DNA of 44,921 nt from Mycobacterium sp. E3251. Its GTDB lineage: Bacteria > Actinomycetota > Actinomycetes > Mycobacteriales > Mycobacteriaceae. The stretch is taken from assembly GCF_001666835.1 (NCBI RefSeq), contig NZ_LZJF01000139.1, forward strand, positions 1-44,921, given 5' to 3'. The translations under genes and the position numbers were made by a program. Shown piece after piece: positions 25,789 to 34,365 of this stretch (the stretch's first letter is position 1; each line of letters opens with the position of its first letter). Under the pieces are notes generated by a model. The model did no database searches. It was not told where the DNA came from and worked only from the letters and a program-made list of their open reading frames with translations.

Positions 25789-26663
25789 CGGGCGTCGCGC
25801 AGCGCCGCGTCGATCGCTTCGGCGTCCGGTGCGCAGTTACCTGCGCCCGGCAGCAGCGTCGCCAGCGCGCCCGCGGCACAGGCGCGCTGCAACGCGCGCA
25901 GCCGCTGGGCGGGCGATCCGGGATGGGGCGGCCAGCTGCCGGCCAGCACCCCCGCGAACACGTCGCCGGCCCCGGTGGTGTCCACCGCGGCTACCGCGGG
26001 GGCGGGCACCAGAAAGTCGCCGTCGACGCCCACGTACCGGACGCCGCGCGCACCCAGTGTGGTCACCAAGTGTGTTGGGCGCCAAGGCCATTCGTCGGAC
26101 TCGGCTTCGTTGGCAATCACCACGTCGGCCGCGGCCGCCAGGTCGGCCAGCGAGCCCCGGTCTCCGCCGGCCGGCGAGGCGTTGACGATGACGACCGCCC
26201 CGACCGAACGGGCCTGCTGCGCCGCAACCACCGCGGCTTGCACCGGAATTTCCAACTGCGTCAATAACACATCACAGCCTGCGATGACGCTTCGCGCGGC
26301 GGCGGCGTCCAGCGCCAGCCGGCCGTTGGCGCCCGGCGCGACCACGATGGTGTTCTCGGCGTGGGCGTCGACGACCACGATCGCCGTGCCGCTCGGTCCG
26401 GGCGTTTCGGCGGTGGCGTCCAGGCTGACGCCGTTGCCCAGCAGGTGGGCGCGCAATTCCGCGGCGGCCGGGTCATCGCCGATCGCGCCGACGAATTGCA
26501 CCCGTGCGCCCGCGCGCGCCGCCGCCACCGCCTGGTTACCGCCCTTGCCGCCCGGAGCGTAGGTCAGCGACGACGCCAGCACCGTCTCGCCGGGAGAGGG
26601 GAGGGCATCGACGCGGAGCGACAGGTCCATGTTCACGCTGCCGACCACACAGACTCGGGCCAT
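25785..26663 (-). CDS. rbsK: Ribokinase
   Basis: A 292-residue PfkB-family sugar kinase that phosphorylates D-ribose at O5. The N-terminal signature is VVGSVNMDLSLRVD (6-19), GGKGGNQA (38-45) is the substrate-binding loop, and DTTGAGDVFAGVLAG near 236-250 holds the catalytic Asp and anion hole. The position matches Rv2436 in M. tuberculosis. The frame is open far upstream, but MARVCVVGS at 26663 is the family start. There is no ribose transporter in the window. Confidence 0.92.
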   Translation of the reverse strand: MARVCVVGSVNMDLSLRVDALPSPGETVLASSLTYAPGGKGGNQAVAAARAGARVQFVGAIGDDPAAAELRAHLLGNGVSLDATAETPGPSGTAIVVVDAHAENTIVVAPGANGRLALDAAAARSVIAGCDVLLTQLEIPVQAAVVAAQQARSVGAVVIVNASPAGGDRGSLADLAAAADVVIANEAESDEWPWRPTHLVTTLGARGVRYVGVDGDFLVPAPAVAAVDTTGAGDVFAGVLAGSWPPHPGSPAQRLRALQRACAAGALATLLPGAGNCAPDAEAIDAALRDAR

Positions 26664-26690
26664 TAAGTTGACGTTAGTCGCGCTTCCGTG

Positions 26691-26704
26691 GTGCACGAAT
26701 GCAC
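26691..26704. promoter_or_regulatory. Short palindrome in the rbsK/cyclase divergent spacer
   Basis: GTGCA-CGAA-TGCAC is a perfect 5-bp inverted repeat 28 bp upstream of the rbsK ATG. It could be a regulator site for rbsK or the divergent cyclase gene, but nothing else supports it. Confidence 0.25.
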
Positions 26705-26761
26705 AGGATTCTCCACGTCGAGTGCTTTGGCGCAATCGCCCATATCTTGAGACACGCGCGC

Positions 26762-26767
26762 TAATGT
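26762..26767 (+). promoter_or_regulatory. -10 box for the cyclase transcript
   Basis: TAATGT fits TAnnnT and ends 5 nt before a GTG at 26773, which opens a 13-codon ORF. This predicts a transcript starting at or next to that GTG. Confidence 0.45.
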
Positions 26768-26772
26768 GCTGC

Positions 26773-26814
26773 GTGAGCGATGCTGCGTGTCCGAGGAAGG
26801 GCGAAGTCGAGTGA
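26773..26814 (+). CDS. Putative leaderless 13-codon upstream ORF coupled to the cyclase gene
   Basis: GTG 26773 starts a frame encoding VSDAACPRKGEVE that ends at TGA 26812-26814. This stop overlaps the cyclase GTG start (26811) as GTGA. The cyclase ribosome-binding site (GAGGAAGG, about 26793-26800) lies inside the small ORF. The -10 box at 26762-26767 is at the correct distance for a leaderless mRNA. Leaderless small ORFs coupled to downstream genes are common in mycobacteria, but expression here is not shown. Confidence 0.5.
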   Translation: MSDAACPRKGEVE

Positions 26815-29042
26815 CATCGAGCGAGCTGCAAAACGCTGAGCCGGCTTCCAAGACCGCACCCGAACACGCTTCGGACCAGGCTGCGGCCGCCATTGAGGAA
26901 GGCGAGCCTCGCAAGACCCGTAAGTTTCGCCGCCGTCGGCTTTTCCGGATCGGCCTGCAATCCAAGCTCTTGCTGACGCTGCTCCTCTGCAGCATCCTCT
27001 CTATCGGGGTGATCGGCTTCATCGGGGCGTCGTCGGGCCGCAACGCCCTGCGCCAAGTCGAATCCGAGCGACTCACCGAACTGCGCGAGTCCCAGGCGCG
27101 GCAGGTGCAGTCGCTCTTCAGGGAGGTGACCAACTCCCTGATCGTCTACAGCGGCGGCTTCAGCATCGTCGAAGCGACGACGGCGTTCACCGATGGATTC
27201 GCCCAATTGTCCAATGCGACGATCAACCCGGCGCAGCAGCAGGCGATCTTCAACTACTACGACGACAACATGATCAAGCCGATCAAACGGATCACCGGTG
27301 AAGATCTCGATCGCAACGCGATCCTGCCGAGTTCCAACGCGCAGAAGTACCTTCAGGCCTACTACACCGCGCCTTACCATTCGATCTCCGAGGCGAGGAA
27401 GGTTGACGACGCCGGCGACGGCAGCGCGTGGTCGGCGGCCAACGCTCGCTACGGCTTCTACATGCGCGAGATCGTCACCCGCTTCGAGTACCCCGATGCG
27501 CTGTTGCTGGACATGCAGGGCAACGTCGTCTATTCGGTGAACAAGGGCCCGGACTTGGGCACCAACATTCTGACCGGGCCTTACCGGGAATCCAAGTTGC
27601 GCGATGCCTACCAAAAGGCTTTGCGCTCAAACGATCTCAGCTTCGTCTGGATCACCGACTTCCAGCCGTACCAGCCGGAGCTCGACACCCCCACGGCCTG
27701 GGCGGTGTCGCTGGTGGGAATGAACGGAAAATTCAACGGCGTCATGGCCCTGCCACTGCCGATCTCGAAGATCAACAGGATCATGACCGCCGACAAACAC
27801 TGGGATGCCGCGGGAATGGGCCCGTCGACCGAGACTTACCTCGCCGGAGCCGACAACCTGATGCGTTCCGACTCAAGGCTTTTTCTGGAGGATCCGGCTG
27901 AATACCGGCGCGAGGCGGTGGCATCGGGCACCCCGCCCGACGTTGTCGACGAAGCGATCCGGCTGGGTGGCACGACCCTCGTCCAGCCGGTGCCCACCGC
28001 GGGTCTTCGCGCCGCCCAACGTGGGCAGACCGGAGTAATCAGCGCCACCGACTATCTGGGCAACCGGGAGCTGGAGGCCTACGCGCCGCTGATCGTGCCG
28101 AACTCCGATCTGCACTGGTCGATCCTGGCGACACGGGACAACTCCGACGCTTTCGCGCGCCTGGGCAGGTTCAGCAGGACGGTGGTGCTGGCGGTGGCGA
28201 TCATGATCTTCGCCATCTGCGTCGCGTCGATGGTGCTGGCCCAGCTGATGTTGCGGCCGATCCGTCGGCTGCAGGCCGGCACGCAGAAGATCAGCTCCGG
28301 CAACTACGAGGTCAACATCCCGGTCACCACCCACGACGAGATCGGCGACCTGACCGCGGCTTTCAACGAAATGAGTCGCAGCCTGGCAATCAAGGAGGAA
28401 CTTCTCAACGAGCAGCGCCGGGAGAACGACCGCCTGTTGCTGGCGCTGATGCCCGAGTCCGTTGTTCAGCGATATCGCGAGGGGCAGGAGACCATCGCGC
28501 TGGAACACCAGGGCGTGGCCGTCATCTTCGCCGAAATCGTCGGGCTCGACGAAGTTTCCGTGGATGTATCCGGCGACGAGCTCGTCGGGATGGTCGACGA
28601 ACTGTTCCGGCAGTTCGATTCGGCGGCCGAATCTCTGGGCGTCGAGCGGATTCGCACCTTCCACAACGGCTATCTCGCCAGCTGCGGTGTGGTCACGCGG
28701 CGCCTGGACAGCATCCACCGCAGCGTCGACTTTGCCATCGAAATGCGCCAAATCATCGATAGGTTCAACGGCCAGACCGGCCACCAGCTGCGCCTTCGAG
28801 TGGGCATCAGCACCGGTGACGTCATCAGCGGACTGGTGGGTCGCTCGGGGCTCGTCTACGACATGTGGGGCGCCGCGGTCAGCCTTGCCTACCGGATGCA
28901 AAGCGGCGCAAACCAATCGGGCATCTACGTCACCTCCCAGGTGTACGAGGCGATGCGGGACGTGCGGCAGTTCACGCCGGCCGGCACCATTTCGGTCAGC
29001 GGAACCGACCAGGAGATCTACCGGTTGTCGGAGCGATCATGA
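26811..29042 (+). CDS. Membrane class III adenylate/guanylate cyclase homologue with degenerate active site (Rv2435c homologue)
   Basis: A 743-residue receptor-type protein: basic cytosolic N-terminus, TM1 about 53-74, extracytoplasmic sensor domain about 78-455 (Cache-like), TM2 about 457-481, HAMP about 482-535 (LRPIRRLQAGTQKIS...DEIGDLTAAFNEM), then the cyclase domain about 565-730. Measured against the canonical set (numbered in Rv1625c), metal Asp256 is Glu575, substrate Lys296 is Arg615, metal Asp300 is Asn619 and transition-state Asn372 is Ser691. Asp684 and Arg695 are retained. It may be inactive or act only as a partner or sensor. It overlaps the channel gene by 4 bp. GTG 26811 is preferred because of the internal coupling to the uORF. 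Confidence 0.9.
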   Translation: MTSSELQNAEPASKTAPEHASDQAAAAIEEGEPRKTRKFRRRRLFRIGLQSKLLLTLLLCSILSIGVIGFIGASSGRNALRQVESERLTELRESQARQVQSLFREVTNSLIVYSGGFSIVEATTAFTDGFAQLSNATINPAQQQAIFNYYDDNMIKPIKRITGEDLDRNAILPSSNAQKYLQAYYTAPYHSISEARKVDDAGDGSAWSAANARYGFYMREIVTRFEYPDALLLDMQGNVVYSVNKGPDLGTNILTGPYRESKLRDAYQKALRSNDLSFVWITDFQPYQPELDTPTAWAVSLVGMNGKFNGVMALPLPISKINRIMTADKHWDAAGMGPSTETYLAGADNLMRSDSRLFLEDPAEYRREAVASGTPPDVVDEAIRLGGTTLVQPVPTAGLRAAQRGQTGVISATDYLGNRELEAYAPLIVPNSDLHWSILATRDNSDAFARLGRFSRTVVLAVAIMIFAICVASMVLAQLMLRPIRRLQAGTQKISSGNYEVNIPVTTHDEIGDLTAAFNEMSRSLAIKEELLNEQRRENDRLLLALMPESVVQRYREGQETIALEHQGVAVIFAEIVGLDEVSVDVSGDELVGMVDELFRQFDSAAESLGVERIRTFHNGYLASCGVVTRRLDSIHRSVDFAIEMRQIIDRFNGQTGHQLRLRVGISTGDVISGLVGRSGLVYDMWGAAVSLAYRMQSGANQSGIYVTSQVYEAMRDVRQFTPAGTISVSGTDQEIYRLSERS

Positions 29043-30484
29043 ACCTGTTCGACTCATCGTGGTTCTACTGGGCCATCGGCGTAGCGGTCGGATTCCCGAT
29101 TGCCTTGATCCTGCTTACCGAGCTGCACCGCACGCTGGTCCGCCGAGACAGCCAGCTGGCCCGGCAGGTCAGCCTGCTGCGCAACTACCTGCTGCCGCTG
29201 GGCGCGTTGTTGCTGCTGCTCGTCGAGGCTTCGCAGGTGCCCGCCAAAGACGGCTCGGTGCGGATCCTCACCACGCTGTTCGGCCTGCTGGTGCTCGTGC
29301 TGGTCTTGTCCGCGCTGAACGCCACCGTGTTCGAGGGCGCGCCCGACAAAAGCTGGCGCAAACGGCTGCCCGCCATCTTCATCGATGTCGCCCGCTTCGG
29401 AGTCATCGGCGTCGGCCTGGCGGTCATGCTGTCAATGATCTGGGGCGTCCGGATCGGTGGCCTGTTCACCGCGCTCGGCGTCACCTCGGTTGTCATCGGC
29501 CTGATGCTGCAGAACTCCGTCGGCCAGGTGGTGTCCGGGTTGTTCGTGCTGTTCGAGCAGCCATTCCGGATCGATGAGTGGCTGGACACCGGGACCGCGC
29601 GAGGGCGTGTCGTCGAAGTGAACTGGCGGTCCGTGCACATCGACACGGGCAGCGGCATCCGCATCATGCCCAACTCGATGCTCGCCAGCACCTCGTTCAC
29701 CAACCTCAGTCGCCCGTCGCGCGCGTACGACTGCGCGATCACAACCAAGTTCGCGCCCGGCGATTCCCCGGACAAGGTGTGCGAGATGCTCACGCGGGTC
29801 GCTGCGGCGTTGCCGGCCCGCAGACCCGGAATGTTGCCCACCGCAGTCTCCTTGGGCGGCGCCCAGTACCGCACGACCATCCGGTTGGCGTCCCCCGCCG
29901 ACGCCGAAGCCACCGAAGCGACCTTCCTGCGCTGGGTTTGGTATGCGGCGCGGCGGGCGCGCCTGCATCTCGACGGTGCCGACGACAACTACTCCACCAA
30001 ACAACGCGTGGAAAAAGCCTTACGCACGGTCGTCGCGCCGGCGTTGCGGCTGAGCCATACCGATCAGCAATCGCTCGTCCCGTACGCGAAGCTCGTCCGC
30101 TACGGCGCCGACGAAATCCTCGAATCCGCAGGCCAGGTCTCGCCCGGCATGACCTTCCTGGTGGCCGGCCGGGTGCGCTTGACGGCGACGACCGACGACG
30201 GCTCGGTGGTGCCGGTCACCACCCTGGACGAGGGATCGTTCCTGGGCCTGACCGCGCTGACCCGCCAGCCCAACCTCGCCGGCGCGTACGCGCTGGACGA
30301 GGTGACGGCGCTGCAGATCGATCGCGAGCACCTCGAGCATCTGGTGATGCGTAAGCCGTTGCTGCTCCAAGACTTAGGACGACTCATCGAGGAGCGACAA
30401 GCCAAGGTGCGACAGGTGACGCACCGTGAACGGATCAGCCTGAGCCGCATCGGGGCGCCGGCGGCGGCAAAAACGCTCCGCTGA
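29039..30484 (+). CDS. MscS-family mechanosensitive channel with C-terminal cyclic-nucleotide-binding domain (Rv2434c homologue)
   Basis: A 481-residue protein with about four or five membrane segments (about 8-30, 48-65, 76-96, 118-140 and 142-172). The pore-lining helix and MscS core include GLFTALGVTSVVIGLMLQNSVGQVVSG (about 139-165) and FRIDEWLDTGTARGRVVEVNWRSVHI. A CRP-type cyclic-nucleotide-binding domain occupies about 350-450 (ILESAGQVSPGMTFLVAGRVRLT...DEGSFLGLTALT). The domain lacks a clear canonical RxA phosphate-binding end, so nucleotide binding is uncertain. The ATG overlaps the cyclase stop (ATGA), which makes a receptor-to-channel signalling pair likely. Confidence 0.9.
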   Translation: MNLFDSSWFYWAIGVAVGFPIALILLTELHRTLVRRDSQLARQVSLLRNYLLPLGALLLLLVEASQVPAKDGSVRILTTLFGLLVLVLVLSALNATVFEGAPDKSWRKRLPAIFIDVARFGVIGVGLAVMLSMIWGVRIGGLFTALGVTSVVIGLMLQNSVGQVVSGLFVLFEQPFRIDEWLDTGTARGRVVEVNWRSVHIDTGSGIRIMPNSMLASTSFTNLSRPSRAYDCAITTKFAPGDSPDKVCEMLTRVAAALPARRPGMLPTAVSLGGAQYRTTIRLASPADAEATEATFLRWVWYAARRARLHLDGADDNYSTKQRVEKALRTVVAPALRLSHTDQQSLVPYAKLVRYGADEILESAGQVSPGMTFLVAGRVRLTATTDDGSVVPVTTLDEGSFLGLTALTRQPNLAGAYALDEVTALQIDREHLEHLVMRKPLLLQDLGRLIEERQAKVRQVTHRERISLSRIGAPAAAKTLR

Positions 30485-30577
30485 CCCGCCGGAGACCGCG
30501 ACTTGATAGTCGGCGCGTTACGCGCGGGACGGAAGCCGTAATACCCGGGCCGCCTCACCTGGCCGGTTAAGGCCCGA

Positions 30578-30583
30578 TACCCT
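30578..30583 (+). promoter_or_regulatory. -10 box for leaderless proA
   Basis: TACCCT lies 6 nt before the proA ATG (30590). No Shine-Dalgarno is present in the preceding GGTTCA. Confidence 0.5.
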
Positions 30584-30589
30584 GGTTCA

Positions 30590-31873
30590 ATGAGTCTGCA
30601 AGCACCATTCCTCAGCGGTGGGGCTCAACAGCGGGAGTCTGACTTGCGCCGGGAGGTGCACAATGCCGCTCGCCGCGCCCGCGTCGCCTCCCGCGTCCTG
30701 GCGTTGCTCCCGACGGTCGCCAAGGACCAGGCGCTGCGGTCGGCCGCCGACGCGGTAGCGTCCCACACCGACTTGATCCTGTCGGCCAATGCCGAAGACC
30801 TCCGCGCCGCCGAGGCTGCCGGCACCCCGACCGCCATGCTCGACCGGCTGGCGCTGGACCCCAAACGGGTCGAGGGAATCGCCGCCGGCCTGCGTCAGGT
30901 CGCCGGGTTGCCCGACCCGGTCGGCGAGGTGCTGCGCGGCTACACGCTGCCGAACGGATTGCATCTGCGCCAGCAGCGCGTGCCGCTCGGCGTCGTCGGC
31001 ATGATCTACGAAGGCCGGCCCAACGTCACCGTCGACGCCTTCGGTCTGGCGCTCAAGTCGGGCAACGCCGTGTTGCTGCGCGGAAGTTCCTCCGCCGCGC
31101 GGTCCAACCAGGCGCTGGTGCAGGTGCTGCGCGCTTCGCTGGTCAGCGAGGACCTCCCCGCCGATGCGGTGCAACTGCTTTCGGCCGCCGATCGCGCCAC
31201 GGTTACGCACCTGATCCAGGCCCGCGGCCTGGTCGACGTGGTGATTCCGCGCGGGGGAGCCAGTCTGATCAACGCGGTGGTTCGCGACGCGCAGGTGCCC
31301 ACCATCGAAACCGGCGTGGGCAACTGCCACGTCTACGTCCACGAAGGCGCCGACCTGGACGTCGCGGAACGGATCCTGCTGAACTCCAAGACCCGTCGGC
31401 CCAGCGTCTGCAACGCCGCCGAGACGCTGTTGGTCGATGCCACCATCGCCAAGAAGGCGCTGCCCCGGTTGGTGGCCGCCCTGGAGGACGCTGGCGTGAC
31501 CGTGCACGGCGGATCCTCGGCGGATGCGGGGGAGGACGACCTGCGCCGCGAGTACCTGTCGATGGACATCGCGGTCGCGGTGGTGGACGGCATCGATGCC
31601 GCGATCGCCCACATCAACGAGTACGGCACCGGGCATACCGAGGCCATCGTCACCAGCAATATGGCTGCGGCGCAACGGTTTAGCGACGGCGTCGACGCCG
31701 CCGCAGTGATGATCAACGCGTCGACGGCGTTCACGGACGGTGAGCAGTTCGGTTTCGGCGCCGAAATCGGCATCTCCACCCAGAAATTGCATGCGCGGGG
31801 CCCCATGGGGCTGCCGGAATTGACCTCGACCAAGTGGATCGCGTGGGGCGACGGGCAGATCCGTCCAGCCTGA
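30590..31873 (+). CDS. proA: Gamma-glutamyl phosphate reductase
   Basis: A 427-residue NADPH-dependent enzyme for the second step of proline synthesis, making glutamate-5-semialdehyde. The family motifs are complete: [20 protein letters not shown] (about 131-150), [11 protein letters not shown] and [11 protein letters not shown], and the catalytic Cys in [16 protein letters not shown] (about 267-282). It is 12 residues longer than M. tuberculosis ProA, with extra residues at the N-terminus and a small insertion near 305. M. tuberculosis carries PE25/PPE41 and ahpCD/oxyR' between the channel gene and proA; none of these are present here. Confidence 0.97.
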   Translation: MSLQAPFLSGGAQQRESDLRREVHNAARRARVASRVLALLPTVAKDQALRSAADAVASHTDLILSANAEDLRAAEAAGTPTAMLDRLALDPKRVEGIAAGLRQVAGLPDPVGEVLRGYTLPNGLHLRQQRVPLGVVGMIYEGRPNVTVDAFGLALKSGNAVLLRGSSSAARSNQALVQVLRASLVSEDLPADAVQLLSAADRATVTHLIQARGLVDVVIPRGGASLINAVVRDAQVPTIETGVGNCHVYVHEGADLDVAERILLNSKTRRPSVCNAAETLLVDATIAKKALPRLVAALEDAGVTVHGGSSADAGEDDLRREYLSMDIAVAVVDGIDAAIAHINEYGTGHTEAIVTSNMAAAQRFSDGVDAAAVMINASTAFTDGEQFGFGAEIGISTQKLHARGPMGLPELTSTKWIAWGDGQIRPA

Positions 31874-31907
31874 CCGCGACGAAAAGTGCTTTAGGAGAAC
31901 CGACATA

Positions 31908-32783
31908 GTGAGCGTGCCCGCCCGGCCCAAGCCGCTGTTCGCCGACATCGACGACGTCTCGCGACGGTTGGCCGAGACCGGTTACCTGCCCGACACCGCC
32001 ACCGCGACCGCGGTGTTCCTGGCCGACCGGCTGGGCAAGCCGCTGCTGGTGGAGGGCCCCGCCGGGGTGGGCAAGACCGAGCTGGCCCGCGCCGTCGCCC
32101 AGGCGACCGGTTCCGGACTCGTCCGGTTGCAGTGCTACGAGGGCGTGGACGAGGCGCGCGCGCTCTACGAATGGAACCACGCCAAGCAGATCCTGCGCAT
32201 CCAGGCGGGCTCCGGTGACTGGGACCAGACGAAGGACGACGTGTTCAGCGAGGAGTTCCTGCTGCAGCGCCCGCTGCTGACCGCCATCCGGCGCACCGAG
32301 CCCACGGTTCTGTTGATCGACGAAACCGACAAGGCCGACATCGAAATCGAGGGCCTGCTGCTCGAGGTGTTGTCCGACTTCGCCGTGACCGTCCCGGAAC
32401 TGGGCACGATCACCGCGGAGCGGACGCCGTTCGTGGTGTTGACCTCCAACGCCACCCGCGAACTGTCGGAGGCCCTCAAGCGTCGGTGCCTGTTCCTGCA
32501 CATCGACTTTCCCAGTCCCGAATTGGAGCGCCGCATCCTGTTGTCGCGGGTGCCGGAGCTGCCGCAGCATCTCGCCGATGAGTTGGTGCGCATCATCGGC
32601 GTGCTGCGCGGCATGCAACTCAAGAAGCTCCCGTCAGTCGCCGAGACGATCGACTGGGGACGCACGCTGCTCGCGCTGGGCCTGGACACCATCGACGACT
32701 CCGTCGTCGCCGCCACCCTGGGCGTGGTCCTCAAGCATCAGTCCGACCAGCAGCGCGCAACCGGCGAGCTCCGGTTGAACTAG
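31908..32783 (+). CDS. MoxR-type AAA+ ATPase (Rv2426c homologue)
   Basis: A 291-residue AAA+ ATPase. Walker A is GPAGVGKTELA (about 49-59), Walker B VLLIDETDKAD (about 136-146), sensor 1 VVLTSNATRELSE (about 176-188), and an Arg finger follows in LKRRCLFLHIDFP. MoxR ATPases act as chaperones that mature or activate other proteins, usually with a VWA-domain partner, which is encoded 10 bp downstream. AGGAG lies upstream of the GTG start. The target of the pair is unknown. Confidence 0.93.
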   Translation: MSVPARPKPLFADIDDVSRRLAETGYLPDTATATAVFLADRLGKPLLVEGPAGVGKTELARAVAQATGSGLVRLQCYEGVDEARALYEWNHAKQILRIQAGSGDWDQTKDDVFSEEFLLQRPLLTAIRRTEPTVLLIDETDKADIEIEGLLLEVLSDFAVTVPELGTITAERTPFVVLTSNATRELSEALKRRCLFLHIDFPSPELERRILLSRVPELPQHLADELVRIIGVLRGMQLKKLPSVAETIDWGRTLLALGLDTIDDSVVAATLGVVLKHQSDQQRATGELRLN

Positions 32784-32793
32784 GGACGCACCG

Positions 32794-34239
32794 ATGGCCC
32801 CCCGCCGCATCCGCCCCACCCGGCCGCTCGCCCCGCACGGGCTGCCCGGGCACCTGGTGGGTTTCGTGGAAGCACTTCGCGGAGTTGGCATTTCGGTTGG
32901 CCCATCCGAGACGGTGGACGCCGGCCGGGTGATGGCCACGCTGGGTTTGGGCGACCGTGAGGTGTTACGCGAGGGCATCGCCTGCGCCGTGCTGCGGCGT
33001 CCCGAACACCGCGAGACCTACGACGCCATGTTCGACCTGTGGTTCCCCGCGGCGCTGGGCACACGCGCGGTGGTGACCGACGAGGAGGCCGACGCGACGT
33101 CGGGCGACTCCTTGCCGCCCGACGACGTCGAGGCGATGCGCCAGATGCTGCTGGATCTGCTCACCGAGAACCCCGACCTTGCCGGCATGGACGAGCGGCT
33201 GGTCGCGATGATCGCGCGCATCGTGGAGGCCTACGGCAAATACAGTTCCAGCCGCGGCCCGTCGTTCTCGTCGTACCAGGCGCTCAAGGCGATGGCCCTG
33301 GACGAATTGGAGGGCAAGCTGCTGGCGGGGCTGCTCGCCCCGTACGGCGACGAACCCACGCCCACCCAGGAACAGATCGCCAAAGCCATGGCGGCGCAGC
33401 GGATCACGCAACTGCGCAAGATGGTCGACGCCGAGACCAAGCGACGGACCGCCGAGCAGCTGGGCCGTGACCACGTCCAGATGTACGGCATCCCACAGCT
33501 TTCCGAGAACGTCGAGTTTCTGCGCGCCTCCGGCGAACAGCTGCGCCAGATGCAACGGGTGGTGGCGCCGCTGGCCCGGACCCTGGCCACCCGGCTCGCG
33601 GCCCGGCGGCGGCGCAGCCGCGCCGGCGTGATCGACCTGCGCAAGACGCTGCGCAAGTCGATGTCCACCGGCGGCGTGCCGATCGACGTGGTGCTGGCCA
33701 AACCCCGTCCGGCGCGACCGGAGCTGGTGGTGCTGTGTGACGTGTCCGGTTCCGTCGCCGGGTTCAGCCACTTCACCCTGCTGCTGGTACACGCGCTGCG
33801 CCAACAGTTCTCGCGGGTCAGGGTGTTCGCGTTCATCGACACCACCGACGAGGTGACCCACATGTTCGGGCCCGAAGCCGACCTGGCCGTGGCGATCCAG
33901 CGGATCACGCGGGAGGCCGGCGTGTACAGCCGCGACGGGCATTCCGACTACGGCAACGCCTTCGCGTCGTTCGTGCAGGCGTTCCCCAACGTCCTTTCGC
34001 CGCGCAGCTCGCTGCTGGTGCTCGGTGACGGCCGCACCAACTACCGCAATCCGGAGACCGAGCTGCTGGCCCACATGGTGACCGCCAGCCGGCACGCGCA
34101 CTGGCTGAATCCCGAGCCCAAGCACCTGTGGGGCAGCGGCGACTCGGCGGTGCCGCGCTACCAAGAAGTCATCACGATGCATGAATGCCGGTCGGCCAAG
34201 CAGCTCGCCGCCGTGATCGACCAGCTGCTGCCGGTCTGA
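32794..34239 (+). CDS. VWA-domain CoxE-like protein (Rv2425c homologue)
   Basis: A 481-residue protein with an N-terminal helical region and a C-terminal von Willebrand A domain. The MIDAS motif is DVSGS (about 314-318) in PELVVLCDVSGSVAGFSHFTLLL. A metal-coordinating Thr/Asp set follows in FIDTTDEV and LVLGDGRTNYRNPE. CoxE-type proteins work with MoxR ATPases as in CoxD/CoxE, and this gene starts 10 bp after the MoxR gene. There is no membrane segment, so a cytosolic complex is expected. Confidence 0.92.
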   Translation: MAPRRIRPTRPLAPHGLPGHLVGFVEALRGVGISVGPSETVDAGRVMATLGLGDREVLREGIACAVLRRPEHRETYDAMFDLWFPAALGTRAVVTDEEADATSGDSLPPDDVEAMRQMLLDLLTENPDLAGMDERLVAMIARIVEAYGKYSSSRGPSFSSYQALKAMALDELEGKLLAGLLAPYGDEPTPTQEQIAKAMAAQRITQLRKMVDAETKRRTAEQLGRDHVQMYGIPQLSENVEFLRASGEQLRQMQRVVAPLARTLATRLAARRRRSRAGVIDLRKTLRKSMSTGGVPIDVVLAKPRPARPELVVLCDVSGSVAGFSHFTLLLVHALRQQFSRVRVFAFIDTTDEVTHMFGPEADLAVAIQRITREAGVYSRDGHSDYGNAFASFVQAFPNVLSPRSSLLVLGDGRTNYRNPETELLAHMVTASRHAHWLNPEPKHLWGSGDSAVPRYQEVITMHECRSAKQLAAVIDQLLPV

Positions 34240-34284
34240 GGACGTTCTTCGTCCCTGCGTCACGCTCGGGCGCCGGTGTGACGC
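34240..34284 (+). terminator. Tandem hairpins after the VWA gene
   Basis: GGACG-TTCTT-CGTCC (34240-34254) starts 1 nt after the stop codon. A second stem pairs GCGTCAC (34257-34263) with GTGACGC (34278-34284). Together they probably end or process the proA-moxR-VWA transcript. No T-run is seen. Confidence 0.45.
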
Positions 34285-34351
34285 TCGCCGGAGGTCCCGG
34301 GATGCGGGCCGGCCCGCGGACTGAGGAATCAGGCCGGATCGCCGCCTCAAG

Positions 34352-34357
34352 TAAGCT
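34352..34357 (+). promoter_or_regulatory. -10 box for leaderless nadD
   Basis: TAAGCT ends 8 nt before the nadD GTG at 34366, consistent with a transcript starting at or close to the start codon. No ribosome-binding site is visible. Confidence 0.4.
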
Positions 34358-34365
34358 GGCAAATC

